Positions 12,452 through 25,217 are shown, counted from the stretch's first letter. The stretch is DNA of 64,000 nucleotides from Apophysomyces variabilis (GCA_002749535.1 MZZL01000128.1:62001-126000); one strand, 5' to 3'. Made by a program: numbers and translations. Notes: a model not told the origin generated them from the sequence alone.

Positions 12452-12926
12452 CTACAAATTCCCGACAAAATAAGTAACGCGATTTCTTTTCTGCAATGCT
12501 GTGATACCCACGGGTTGATCCGATTGACGAAGGTCTTCAAATGTCTTCTGGTCCACAAGCTGTGCGAACACCGTTTAAAAAGTGATATAAATTCGTAAAA
12601 TGAGTTAAAGTTGGTTCTTTACCTGAAGCTTCTTTTCTGGTATGTCTGCTACCACTTCCGCATTGGCAACGCTTCATTTGCGATTAGTACGCGGTAATAG
12701 CAGCTAGTCAGTTCCATTCATACTCATCCATATCGGCCAGTTCTCCACCTGGTAGTCCCCAATTAGCAAACCCCGCACCTGCTTTCTTTACTGGACAGCG
12801 GATATCTGTCTGTCCATTTCTGGAACGCACGATGTGTTATAGATAGAAGTATAGGCGAGTAATAACTTACCGCGAAACATGTCGTTCGTGTCTGCCAGTC
12901 AAGGAATTTGCTTTACTTCTTGTCAT
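12452..12926 (-). CDS. small STF2/HABP4-type protein (102 aa, four exons)
   Basis: Rebuilt from splice signals because no exon is long enough to stand out. Exons are 12871-12926, 12724-12819, 12623-12671 and 12452-12559, total 309 nt, in frame throughout. Start MTRSKANSLTGRHERH; core motif VKKAGAGFANWGLPGGEL, then acidic LADMDD, an alternating segment and end VTYFVGNL. The motif matches the HABP4/PAI-RBP1-like repeat shared by yeast Stf2, which begins MTRTNKW and has KKQGSGKGNWGKPGDE. Stf2 is linked to stabilising inhibited F1Fo-ATPase and to desiccation tolerance; larger relatives bind RNA and ribosomes. The intron at 12672-12723 has an ideal TACTAAT branch site. The role in this organism is inference. 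Confidence 0.75.
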
Positions 12927-14344
12927 GTTAAAATGTATGGGAAAAGGAAAAAGAGGTGATTAATTGCCGTTGTCTGTGGGAAAACCAACTATAATTGGTC
13001 CTTTTTGTCATGCGACTTCTTGTACTGTGTGTACTGTTTATTCAAAGCGCTTTTTAAGTGGCGCAAAATTACCTGTACAAACAGTTTGTTAGTTGAAAAT
13101 GCCCATACTCCTTCATCTTCCGAGGTATTGATGTTGACCCTTTCAGAAAATGATGACAGTGTCACGAACCGGATACGTAAAGTCTGTACATTCATCCGAC
13201 CGGATTTGACCGACAACCTGTGAGTGGTTTTGCAATCGCACGTAGCTGTACTACATCATGTCCACCCATGTTTAGATGCAAGTGGTGCAGCTTTGCTCCC
13301 CACGCTTTATGAAGTGCAGTATTACCCAACGAGAATTGCGTCCGGCACTTTATCATCAGTCAAGTTACGGATAAATAGGCCTCGGTAACACATATATGCT
13401 CGGAACGGAAGAGGCCTCTGTTCCGTAACATTACATTTTCCTTGTTTATCAACATTTACCAAGCAAAGTCTTTTTCTTGCACAGATGATCATATGAATAG
13501 TATCTAGTGTTGTCAGCGTTCACAGCATCAACTACAAGGATCAAAATAATGATGCAGGTGACGTTGCGGTAAGATCTCGGAAAGAAAAACTCATTGTATC
13601 AGGTCGCTTACTTATAGTCAGATAGCCCATCCAATGAAAGTTTAACGTGCAGCATTGGCATCGTTTGGCATACACTGGTCACTGTTTGATACGCTCTTAA
13701 ACCTGTCCTGAACAAATTTAACAAACAAAGGAACAAGTTCTGTACGCAATGATTGGAGAACTCAATTTAACAAGAAGCTGTGAATGCATATATGGTCTCT
13801 CTTACTGTACAGCAGGCGACTGTCTGTAGCAACCCCAACGAGGCATAATCACATTTTGCATATTGCTGATAAACCTTGTAGGATATATGAGATTTTCAGA
13901 GGATGGTGTTTTTCCATGTATATACCATTAAAAATAATCAATTAATACCACATCGTAGAAAAGGCGATTGCAAAGTTGGGCTGCAGAAAACGAGCGAGCC
14001 ATAGATCGATTTGAACCTATTACATTTACCGTCCTATAACTTTTTCTTTGTCTTTACTATTTGCAATCTGTCCACACCTCTGCCTGCACCTTTCTTGCTC
14101 GCACACGCATCTTTGTCACCGAGTACTCTTTTGAGCATGCCTTAATATTGATTTTGCTTGGAATTGTATATTTATAGCTTATCCACTTTACTTTGGATTC
14201 TGCTGGAATGCAGTGCTTTGATTAATATAAAGAAAATGCCACACAGATTTTCAATGATGGCTACATTATTTTTGTAAAGAGAGGTATAGGTGCGTAAATT
14301 ACATGAAAAAGGGAAGTGCTACTCTACAAATGCCAGTACTACCT
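12927..14344. other. 1.4-kb gap with unassigned reading frames
   Basis: On the minus strand 12989-13216 is open and splices neatly (GTAATT...AACAG, 40 nt) into a short end exon, giving a plausible tail around VNINTSEDEGVWAFSTNKLF. An upstream minus frame at 13223-13350 has GNTALHKAWG, which looks ankyrin-like but stands alone. I could not join them into a gene. 13350-14340 shows nothing else recognisable. Confidence 0.35.
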
Positions 14345-16487
14345 CTATGTGGCGCAATATGTAGAGATTGCGACGCCATCTTGTGTGAGCGGATGCACAA
14401 AGGAATTGACGGTAATGTATAAGGTATATATCATTATTCCAACACCCCATACTGTCAAAAGGAGGTCTAACATCTTGTCTCTTGAGGCTTCTGCAATCTT
14501 AAAGTGGAATAAACCTAATGAGGATGTATAATGCTGAGTCACTTCCTTCTTCACTTGACTTCCTTACCTGGGAATATAAAGCATAGCGGAACGCATGCGA
14601 GAGATCCAACTATATTAATGTCAGCGCGCTTTTCTAAAAGCACGCGCACACAACATACCTAAGGAGACGAATTTGTCCAAATTTTCACCACCGATAGCAA
14701 AAGCAATCGTTGCACAAAAGCATGCATTTAAGATTCGGAAGCCATTCTTTAGCCATTTTATGCGAAGATCTTCGTTTCCGTGCCTGTTGCTCCCGAAGAG
14801 AGCGCTTTCCAAGATACGGATGGCTGGAAATAACATCAAGGGAATTCTGTAGGATCGTGAGCTTTGGAAAGTATGGGTTCGATCACTAACGTGAGAATGA
14901 TAGCAATGGAATAGAGCAGCTGTACCACAATAGTTAATCGTTCTTGTGGCGGGAAATTATAGACCACGGCTGCTTGAATGCGATCTCCGTAAGCTAAATA
15001 AGACAGCGATCCAATGACAATGTACACCACGCAGACAATGATCATGCCAAGGGTAACAACCAATGGGAACTTTTCTGGTTGGAGCATAGATTCTGCGATG
15101 GGAATAACTACGAGGTGCATAAGCTACTCGTTGTCTTGTTTCGTATTTCTCTCTGAAAATATACTTACCCAAACCGATACCTAAATAAAACCAAGAGTGA
15201 TTCAGTTAACTATGGACCCGGTCTGTTGTTTTTTAAAAACAAGTTTGCAACTCATACCTTCAAAAGAAAACGTTGCGGTACCAATCATAAGAGCAAAATT
15301 AGCAGTATTTACCGGTTGGATGTTGGGACCAACACCCGAAGTATGCAGTGTTGAGGATGTGTAATAAATGACGCATATGAGACCAAACAATATAAACACG
15401 TCCGCAATAATAGCAGCAAAAGACAGACGTGCAATGTGTCTAACAAGCGTCAACGGTACGACGAGTATCAGAGGCAGCCATACATAGTATTTCTGTGCGA
15501 TATGTGTATGACAGTCTGACAGAACACCTGCAATATTAACCAAGTTGCCTGATATAAATATAAAGTAAGAGCAGACGAAACCAATCTGGGATATGACTAT
15601 AAAGAACAGGACAACAAAACGAACTTTTTCTCCATAGAGCGCACCCCCTATGTCCCCATAAGAGCCTCCAATGACCTGCTGCGTTTTGACTAGTCGTAAG
15701 AAGGCAAAGAGGCAAATGCATCCAACGCTAACAAGGAGCGCAGCCGAAAGCGCCAATCCTCCATGGTAAAACCTTGTCATTGAAGCTATAGTTAGTTACA
15801 TGGTCCATGACGTGAAAATAAAACTAACGCTTTAGGCAGGAACAGAACGCCTGAGCCAATAAAAGCTTTTAAAAACATAAACATGGCTTTGCCAGTAGAT
15901 GCCTGAGGCTGATTTATCTTCTCTTCGGATGCTTCGTCTGAGGGATCTGTGGATACTTCTTCAGAAGCTTTGTCAGCACGATGATTTTTCTTGTTGGAGT
16001 TGCCGCTCTTTTCACAAATGCCGGTATTGTTCGATGTTGTACGAGGTCGTCGTACGTCAAATCGTTCACCGGCAAATTTGTCATATAATGAAAAGGAAGA
16101 CACGGAGTGGGTGATAGACCTTGTCCCAATCAATGAAGGATTGAAAGAATGCGAGCGTCTGGCGATTCCTGGTCGCTTAGATGTTCCTGCTGAGTGACGT
16201 CCATGAAGTTCTTCATTAACGAAATGGGTACGAAAGCCGCCGCTGCTTTTAAGTTTTTCTGTTGATTTCAGCCTCGGTAACTCTACAGATCGACTGCGTA
16301 TCTTCGTTAGTTGACGTGAGGTCTCCTTCAAGGGTTGAGTGGTCTCATCTTCGTCGGCTTGGATGAACCACACTGGCGGGATATTCTGTTCTATACCAGA
16401 CGGTCGGAGACGTGAAATGGCATTCTCATCGCCTAAAGCCTTTTCTTCGATTGGAATATCGTGACACTGCTGTGCGGCACCAGACAT
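14345..16487 (-). CDS. vacuolar amino-acid transporter, Avt3/SLC36 type
   Basis: A hydrophilic N-terminus of about 200 residues (Ser/Arg-rich, a likely phosphorylation target) precedes the transporter core. The first helix block has FLKAFIGSGVLFLPKAFYHGGL, the signature of the Avt3/4 and SLC36 branch of the AAAP family. Further conserved segments are GGSYGDIGGALYG, IGTATFSFEG, IGLVIPIAESM, FPLVVTLGM, ILTIPLMLFPAIRILE and SLVGSLACVPLCFIFPG; the last helix is VWGVGIMIYTLYITV. Roughly ten or eleven membrane spans. Yeast Avt3 exports neutral amino acids from the vacuole. Start ATG 16487. The first intron (15773-15828) was ended at an AAG acceptor because this gives KAFYHGG exactly; the nearby ATAG acceptor would insert SMTR. 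The last exon ends at 14345. Confidence 0.87.
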
Positions 16488-17661
16488 ATGGAAATACTGT
16501 ATACCCAGCAAGAAAGAAGAGGAGAAAGAAAGAACATGAACTAACGGAAATTTCTAATGTGGAAACGCCACAGGGAGTAAGCATTCTGCATTGTGCAGAC
16601 AGTAAGCAATTTAGATTCACACTACATCTAGAAAACCAAATAAATGATATGATGAACTCTAACGAGACCACCGCGCATCATCGGCAAAAATCTGATCTTT
16701 AGCGTTAGTTGGCCTTGAAATAGGTGTTTCATCGTGCAGCAGAAGCTCGTCATCTTCACATCTCATCCTGTAATAAATCTTAAGGGCTCCGTAATGGGGT
16801 TCTGCAAAATCTGTTTTGTAGGAGATAAACAGAGCATTTCTGCAAAGCAGAAGTGTTTAGTACGCTAATTTCATCCTCAGATCGCATCCACCTTGGCAGA
16901 AAGAGCGAAATATACCTACTTCAGCTCACCCATTGCCTTCTCCGTTTCCTTCTCAAAGATAAGCAAGGTATTTCTGATAACTAGTAATACCTTATTCTTT
17001 GTCTGCTGTTGTACTTTAGGGACCACGGTCGTCACAGAGTGTCATGTTACAGAAATGATGCACCATTATGCATAAGACCGGCATACAAGTGCCCGTATGC
17101 ATGCAACTGCTCAGGAACAACACAATAAAAAGTGGATTCAACTCCTTATTGTCACCGCTACAAGCCATACGGAAACACAAAGTGATAAGATCACTCCAAG
17201 ATCTGGATATGATATTCTTTTTTCTTTGGCAGTAGCGTGGTGTTCTTTCATAGCGATAATGCTGCCAAGCAAGGTAAAAAAGCGGACATAATGATCTTTA
17301 CATTTGTTTACGCCATATTGTAATGTTTTGAACTATTGAATAACTTCATCTTGTCATAGACGCAAAATTTACTTAGGGTAGTTCAATAAAAATAGTTCAA
17401 TACAAAGGAGATTGGAACCCTTTGCCGAGCTACAAGCCATATGCGTTTCAAACATATCCTTTTACTTTCTACGTAGTACTTACGTCGTCCTTTTATTGTT
17501 AGCAAATGAGGAAAGAAATGGCTATCTTCTTTTGTGTTTAGCATAATGAACCTATGTAGTTAGTTAATGGCCAGCCAAAAGTCTTCTCCGCACACCAATT
17601 TTTTTTCGTGTGCCAGCATTTTGGCTGAGGAAGAAAGGCATAATTTTTTTTCTTTCTATCC
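16488..17661. other. divergent promoter region
   Basis: Lies between the divergently transcribed transporter and methyltransferase genes and must hold both promoters. Scattered short frames only; no recognisable protein, RNA gene or repeat. Confidence 0.4.
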
Positions 17662-19186
17662 ATGTCAACAAACAGATCTGTGCACATCCTATTCCATGTT
17701 CCGGAAGGTTGATATATACGTACGTACATATCACCACGGCTAACAACATTACCATTACTGTTATCTCAGGCCTTGAGCTGGTGGCAGCAGAAGATATTAA
17801 AGAAACTTTGGCTGGGACAGTGACTGGCGAACACACCTATGTCTCTGAAGCCAAGACAGGACGTGTACACTTGCTATCAACTGCCAATGAATTCCAAAGC
17901 CTTGTCGACGTCCTAAAAAAAGTGCATATTTTGAGTGTGTACAGTATCATCGTTATCGCGTCCGAATGTACTATACCTCGTCATGTGTTTGCCGATGAAG
18001 AGGACACGTACAAATTCATTTCATCCGCCACGGAATCGGCCAACTGGGACCGCATATTGAACGCGACTTCATCGATCCAGAACGAAAACTCATCGCCACC
18101 GACATTCAGAGCTACATTCCAGAAAGGTCAACTGAAGCATCCAGCCAAATCGCAGGAATTAGCGGGATATGTTGGATTCGCATTCAGCAAGCTCTATCCC
18201 AGTTGGAAAGTAAAACTAACCAAGTTTGATCATGAAATCGTTGCGCTGTGGTTTCAATCTTCGGAAAAGATGCTAGTTAATCAATTCGTCGGTGTAGACA
18301 AGCAAGCGACAGATGAGGACGATCCTATTCTTGTCTCGCTCGGCTTGGCTATCCCAATACCGGATCCAAAGTACAGAAATCGATTACATCTTGGAAGAAC
18401 AAGTCTGAATCCTTGCATCGCCTATTGTCTGGGTAAACTTGCGAATCCGCAACCTGGCCAAGTAGTTCTAGATATGTGCTGTGGAACGGTAGATTTTCTT
18501 TCAGTTTTGTCTTTCCTTTATCATTCTTATCGCTATTCTCCTTCCTATTTTAGGGCACTATCCCGATTGAAGGTTAGCTATTGTCCGTTCATACACTCAT
18601 TCATAAGCTTACTTTATATGTGTTAAGGTGGTTCCCGTTTTCCAAACTCTTTATGGATTGGCAGTGAAGGTATCAAAAGGTTACTGCATATTTTCATTTC
18701 TGACACGATGAGAACTTTTAGTAAAAGTCAAGACTTTAAGCCTAAAGGCACAGGGAAATGTTGAGCACGCTTGTGTAACCAACGTAGAGCTTATGCTTGG
18801 TGATGGACGTCAAATGTGCTTACGAAAAGGTTGCATAGATATTGTAGTATCGGGTAAGTGAAACTGAATCACGCTTTTGTTTCTAATCCAGAAGATCAGA
18901 TTGGCCCTGGGGTCTTCGTGAAGGCTCCTATTCCACTATCCAAAAGGTAAATTGAGACTGATAGAAGGTGAATCTAATGATTCGTTAGCTGTATCCCAAA
19001 TTCATCAGACAGATCCACAAGGTTTTGCAACCGGAAGGAAAAGCTTATATCGTCACTCAAGGTCAGAAGTTAATGAACAGAGTACTTGACTATCCTTGGT
19101 GTGCAAAATTGTGGTCTACAGATTCGATAATACCTATAGGGATTGGTGGATATGATGTATTCTTGTATATTCTATCTAAGAAATAA
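17662..19186 (+). CDS. THUMP-domain tRNA guanosine-N2 methyltransferase (THUMPD3/Trm14 type)
   Basis: A short first exon (MSTNRSVHILFHVPEG, ATG 17662) splices to GLELVAAEDIKETLAG at 17770, the usual N-terminus of the family. A THUMP-type RNA-binding region follows, then GRTSLNPCIAYCLGKLANP and the SAM-binding motif VLDMCCGTGTIPIEG, which is interrupted by introns at 18488 and 18572. The catalytic motif reads VVSDWPWGLREGS, the expected D/N-P-P/W-x position; it requires the acceptor GAAGATCAG at about 18892-18900. The C-terminal part LYPKFIRQIHKVLQPEGKAY and end FLYILSKK-TAA match a Rossmann methyltransferase. Family members methylate G6 or G7 of tRNA (human THUMPD3 with TRMT112). Position specificity here is not known. 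Confidence 0.85.
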
Positions 19187-19757
19187 TGTATTTTGCAAGG
19201 TAATCTACGCAATTCCAAGATTACTTCCCGAATAAGATATTTGCTAAGGATGCATATCTAGTTTACTTTGAGCGCAATCTTGATACTTTCCTGGATTCAA
19301 TATGAATGCAAAGACCTGCAGTGGTCGAACTAGTTACTGGCAATTAGAAAACTACCTTCAGATAAATCATTGTAAAGACAAATGCAGAAGATTGGTACAA
19401 GTTCCAAAGAGCGTGCTGGACATTCTAATAGAGTCGTTAACAATAGAAGATAATGACAGTTGTAGTGGCCTTTTGCCATAATTATACTAGTTAACAGCAA
19501 GTCTGAATTAGAAAGACATGATGGATTATGCTTCTAAAGTGGAGCCAAGGAACTCTTCGAATGTGCTTGTAGGCTAATTTCTTGCTTTTCGTATTTCCCG
19601 TTTCACGATAGCTTACTCTCTCATATAACGAATTTCCACGTGAGTTTAATTAACAATTACCCACTCTCTTGGTTTGTGCTGGATCGCGACAACAGTTGGG
19701 CGTTTGACGAGCATCAAAGTAACACTTCCTATTGTGTAATCACAGATCGTTTATAAA
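19187..19757. other. intergenic
   Basis: 571 bp between two plus-strand genes; must contain the promoter of the COP1-like gene. The sequence is AT-rich and no element can be named. Confidence 0.4.
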
Positions 19758-22603
19758 ATGCAACCAAATGAGTCTGCTTCTCCCGATGTTGGGGAGTCGA
19801 ATATGTCCCAAGAACGTCGAGAAAGAAGTCCTGTTACAAACAGCAGCAGTAATTCAAATGCATGTTCTATGAGCACAGATCAAGCTCCTGATGCTGCATC
19901 CTTTAACGCAATAACTCCTCATATGCGTAATCGATGTCTTGCCTCAACCAGCCGGTCGTTACAGAAACAGGCGGCTGACGCAAGTAGTATTTCATCGTCG
20001 TCATCTTCAACCACAGCATCTTCGTCCCTGACGTTAAGAAATCATAATAAGTGGTCTTCTTTTGCGAAACTCATTGGATTACTAGCTGGTACCCAGAACC
20101 TATCGAGTGAAACACCAACGATACCGACAATAGATAAGGAATCATCACCAATGGACTGTTCAACGATTACTGGCTCCAATCGTCAGCAGCAAATAGAAGA
20201 GTACGATCTCCTCTGGTAAGGAATATCCTCCATAGGCGATCGGTTCTCATGGTGATTGGAAGCCCTATTTGTCAGGATATCATGCGAGAAGTATTTATGA
20301 CTAGCTGTGGGCATTCATACTGGTACATTTCGTATCTTGAGGGGGCAGGGTAGATGTTAACCGATGGTTTTTGAATAGCTATACATGTATTACCCAACAT
20401 CTAGCTAAGCAATCTGACTGTCCGCTTTGCCGGAATAAGCTATCTAGGTGTCAAATATACCCTAACTTTCATCGTGCGTTATGCGCAAGTATGCCTATCA
20501 ACATCTCACTGAAACATCTGTATAGTGAACAAAGTTGCTGAGCAAAGGATAAAGACTGTAAACAGTCAGAATGAAGAAAGCGATCCGCTTGCACACGCAA
20601 TACGCAAGGAGAATAGACAGAATTACGAGGTTATTGTGGATAAATTATCCAAGGCATTACCTCTTCCAGGTATTACAAGTTCATATTGAATGAGTTTTAA
20701 CAAACGGCAGATCTGGTATCGATATTGTTCACAGCACTTGAACGAAGAAAGAAAATTGACGAAGAAAACGCTTGGATACGAAATGATCTACTACGAGCAT
20801 TCCTGGAAAAGTTAAAGCAAACACATGAAAATGTAACATGGACAAGATGAAGCCAACGATAACTGATATTGGATATTATTCAGGCGATCGGCGAATTGCA
20901 GAAACAATTGACTTGTATTGAGCGAGATATGAACGCAATAGACAGCGGAAATACCAATGCTATCAATAAGCAGACTGCCCTCTTACCGACCGACTTGTTT
21001 CCAAAGGATCTTCGAGACAAGAGGAAACGATCTGTAAGAAACCGCTTACTGCTGTTAAAAAGTTATTAATGAGTTTGTAGAATGCATCCTTATCAAGTCA
21101 AAGGTACGCAGGGATAAAAAAAAAAAGTGATAGCTTGAATTGCGCTATTAAATGATTTAATAACTTAGTGACGAATCCAAAGAAAACGACGAGATGATGA
21201 CGAAGAAACGTCGTATAGATGAACGCTTCGATGATTTACGGGAATTATATCTTGGTTGTTGCGGAGATTCTCGTGGCAATACGGACCTCGATGATTTTGC
21301 TTCCATGCTAGATGAAGTGACGCGATATACTCGTTTCAGGGTCTTAGATACCATGTACTACACAGACATCAGTGCCACGTCGTCTATTGTTTCTTCAATT
21401 GACTTTGATCGGGATGATGAATATTTCGCCATTGGCGGTGTGACGAAGGATATTAAAGTATACGATTTTAATATGATGGGGAGCAATTATAGTAGTGTCA
21501 CGGAGGATTTAGACGACAGCAATAAGGAATTTGATGGATCGAACATCGGAGGATCCCAGCACAACACCACTTTAGGGAGAAACGACCGGCAATTAATGAT
21601 ACATTGTCCAATTGGAGTGATGCAATGTGGCCACAAGATTAGGTAAGCCATCAGGCAGTTGTAATCAGTTCCTAACTTTACGCTTAACATGCTCCAGCTG
21701 TCTTTCATGGAATCCCTACATCAAGTCACAGCTTGCTAGTTCGGATTATGAGGGCATTATTAATGTCTGGGATGCGTCTACTGGCCAGTGTCTTAGGTCT
21801 TTTGAGGAACATAAACATCGAGCGTGGAGTGTGGATACATGTACTAGAAACCCGACTCTATTGGCATCAGGAAGCGATGATACCACCGTCAAAATTTGGA
21901 GTATCCAAAGCCGCCAATCCATTCATACACTTGAACTCCGAGGAAATGTGTGCTGCGCCAAGTTTTCTCCCGAAAATAGTTACCATTTGGCAGTGGGTAG
22001 TGCAGGTGTGGCATAGTGTATCAGTAATGAGCTTAACTGAAAAGTTATGATAGATCATCATGCCAGTTGTTACGATCTACGGTTTCTTAAGACACCACTT
22101 ATTGTTTTCCGCGGACATAAGAAGGCGGTTTCTTATGTTAAATGGATTAGCAGCCATGAAATTGTCTCTGCGTAAGTCAATTAACGATAAGCGATAACCA
22201 CTTAAAGAGCGTGATTTGCAGTTCGACTGATAGTACGTTGAAGCTTTGGAGCGTTGATTCCCTTGAATGTCAGAAAACCTACACAGGGCACCGAAATGAA
22301 AAAAACTTTGCTGGCCTCTCACTGAACGGAAATTGGATTGCTTGCGGTAGCGAAACCAACACACTATATGTATATCACAAGAGTTCCACGATGCCAGTGA
22401 CAACTTACAAATTCCCAGTGATTCATCCTTTAACTGTAAGGTTAATATAGCATAAGTGCTTGCCTAATATTGTTTAAAAGGGACATGAATTAGTGGATGA
22501 AGACCCGCCCTTATTTGTGAGCTCAGTCTGCTGGAAAAAGGATTCATCAAAGCTCATAACAGCCAATTGCAAGGGCATGATTAAAGTTCTACAAATGGAG
22601 TAA
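19758..22603 (+). CDS. COP1: COP1-like E3 ubiquitin ligase (RING, coiled coil, WD40)
   Basis: About a dozen exons. The Ser-rich N-terminus (154 codons) runs into a C3HC4 [27 protein letters not shown] and DCPLCRNKL, assembled across introns after 20218, 20339 and 20479. Helical region follows ([21 protein letters not shown] and [18 protein letters not shown]), then DLRDKRKR and a [19 protein letters not shown] basic stretch. The WD40 propeller begins at [27 protein letters not shown] and includes [38 protein letters not shown] and VKIWSI; it closes at [18 protein letters not shown], ending VLQME-TAA. This order is diagnostic of COP1, which targets transcription factors for proteasomal degradation, often with DET1/DDB1/CUL4. 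Key RING cysteines and the histidine are present. The inner exon limits are tentative. Confidence 0.88.
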
Positions 22604-22829
22604 ATAGAAGAACAGTGATCACTGCCTCTATAACATATGTAATATAAATATATAGTTCATTGCTGCCAGTAGAAACCGATTGTTGACCAAAAAGGGAAAA
22701 AACTGTTCTATAACGGCAGTCGTGCGCAATACCTAAGTTTGACATCATATTCACTAGCCATTTGAAGACGTGAACGTTTTCTTGGCTTTTCTTTAACTTA
22801 GTTTTCACTCTCTATATCCGAAAATCATT

Positions 22830-25217
22830 CGGCTTTTTCTAAACGCAAGGTACGCTGTGCCATACCGACTTAAGAAGGTCAAATGCAGTGGCGCGAAGCC
22901 TTGTGAACGGTGCAAGAAAAAGAATGCTGTCATGAACAACTTGTATTATCACAGAGCAATCGCAATATCTTGCGCGATTTGCCTAGTATTCAAATCGATA
23001 GTATATACGAGCATGAAACGTTGTCGAATATAGCAGGTGTCCGCAATTACCTCAGCGAGTCCCAAGGTGACCGGTTGTCTCATTTTCTGGACAGCATATT
23101 CTGTCGATGTTTTCAAACGAACGTAGTGACTAAAGAGCATACGGTTCAACTCAACATCAAGCCTTCGCAACTCGTAACTCATATAAAAATGTACGATTTA
23201 TTGCAGTATTTTACTTAGCTTGACTACGATTTGGTGAACGTTTTATGTCTGAGGTTGGGACAGTTACAGCTGGAGCATTATCCCAATGCCACTCTTTTTG
23301 GAAACGCAGCATATCTTGATGTGAGTACAGACTTTTTTTTCCTGAATCGCGCCTAAAAGTATCAAACTCGTTCAATTCCCGGCTACAACATGCAGCCATG
23401 TGCCTTATTGAATGCTATTTTATGATTCAAGCATACTCAGTTCTACTTAACAAAACCTTACTTCTACAAAGCTATTGGACCGATCCCGCTGATCCTCTCT
23501 TGCTTAGTGTGGTATTTGGTACAACGATCTATAAGTCGCAGATACTAGAAGGGCAGCCTATCATCTTTTTGGACGCTAGCAGCTGTGAAAAGCGAAATCC
23601 GTTCCTGAACTACTTATATTTTCTTCTCTCAAGGATTTTATCCAAAGCAACTTTGAGTCGATTCCAAGCTGTAGTGGTTCTTGCACTGTTTGAACAGGCA
23701 TTCGGTTATCCCAAACGTGGCTTGACATTATCCTCTCTCGTGTATATGGTTGACGCCAAGTTAGGAGTGTACAAACAAGCTAGCAGCCATCCGGGAATTG
23801 AAGAAATCAGCGAGCTTGAGTATCAATTGTTGTTAATGGCAGCATGGGCAGTTTACGGGAGTACAGTACGAAGCACTGCCCGTGACACCATAAAATGTAA
23901 GAAAGCAGTTCACTCTTTTCATGTTTCTTATTTACTTTCTCTTGTTTAGCCGCTTGGTTATCGATAAGTAGTCATATCCCGTAAACAGCAATTACATTCT
24001 GCTTGAAGACCCTTCCACCTGTAAATATACACGCTTCACTATCCTATCCACTTGATGCAGCGAATAACAATACTCCTTTGTTCAAACCATGCAATCATCT
24101 GTACGAAGCTTTTCACACAAGTACAATAATAGCAATGTTTAGCGCCCAGATCCTTCATCACATACCCATTCCTGAAAATCCTTTTTACTCAGCCGCAGCA
24201 GACAATAGAGATAACTTAAATGGGCACGAGTCAGAAGACGTCGAGACCGCCATTGGGAGTGTTAGACGACTATAAGGCTTTTATTGACAAACATCAGCCT
24301 ACTTTTTCGGATATTCAGCATTACACTCTTTACGTATCATGGCGTTTACTCAGATTTCATTGCACATTTTTGCAGTCTGCCTTCAGAAAGGGGAAACACG
24401 ATTGCAACGCAGAATTCATGCAAAATTATAAAGACGCCATCGGAATCCATCCTACAAACTGGGCTCCGGGGCCCATACCAACAGAGGACTTTGATCTACG
24501 TAATCAGGATAGGTTCAATCGGATCCAACAAGTACTACCATTGGTGATCGAGGCTATCGATAAGAAACAAACATCTTTAACCAAATTTCAACACATTTAG
24601 GCGCGAGCGTTGCCACTTGGACCGATGGTTTCACTGCTCGAAGCTTGCGAACGTCTGCTGATAATGGAATATAATCGGGAATACGATGAGCGATGGAAAA
24701 AATATGTAGACATTATAGACCAGATTTTGAAGGGCGGTATTTGGCAGCAGTGGACAATCACTGATGTTACTATTAACAAAATTAGAAGCTTTGTTAAGGT
24801 GTGTCCACAACCGCCTCCGTCCGCAACGAACTTTATCTGTTCTAGCATAGACTATCAAGCTTGTGATAATGAGTCCGACATTCTAAATTTGACAAAAGCT
24901 AATGGGCACGTTGAATTCCATTTGTTGATCTTTTCGGGTCAGAGGTCTCTTTCGCCACCAACGATGCTGCATTGGATTGCATATTATATGGTCAGCCAAT
25001 GTTTACGCCAAAAGCAATTGACTGCACAACTGGTATTATCAATGAGCTATAGAAACCTTGTTTATTGGATGTCATGACACCAATCGAACAGTTGCAAATC
25101 CTCCACTCTATGACCAACGACCCATATGCATTGTCGGCATTACTATCGTTAGACCATGGGGTAGTTTCTAATGAAGTAGAAAATACAGCCCTCTGTATAT
25201 CAATAACATATAATTAA
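22830..25217 (+). pseudogene. decayed Zn(II)2Cys6 fungal transcription factor
   Basis: The start of a binuclear zinc cluster is visible (RLKKVKCSGAKPCERCKKK, about 22866-22922), but upstream KRKVRCA and downstream CCHEQ lie in other frames. The middle resembles the fungal transcription-factor domain: LDYDLVNVLCLRLGQLQLEH, YTDPADPLLLSVVFGT-like text at 23475-23525, RGLTLSSLVYM. Later pieces keep changing frame: NSNYILLEDPSTCKYTRFTI sits in a third frame, VLDDYKAFIDKHQPTFSD follows a shift near 24255, an in-frame TAG occurs at 24598-24600 where QARALPLGPMVSLLEACERL would be expected, and KPCLLDVMTPIEQLQILHSM follows another shift near 25060. Five or more frame breaks plus a nonsense codon cannot all be explained by introns. 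Long readable stretches suggest recent decay; base-call errors are the alternative. Confidence 0.72.

Noticed and set aside
13290..13350. Single ankyrin-like motif (GNTALHKAWG) on the minus strand
   Set aside because: No second repeat and no continuous gene; chance resemblance is likely, so it is only mentioned within an unassigned finding.
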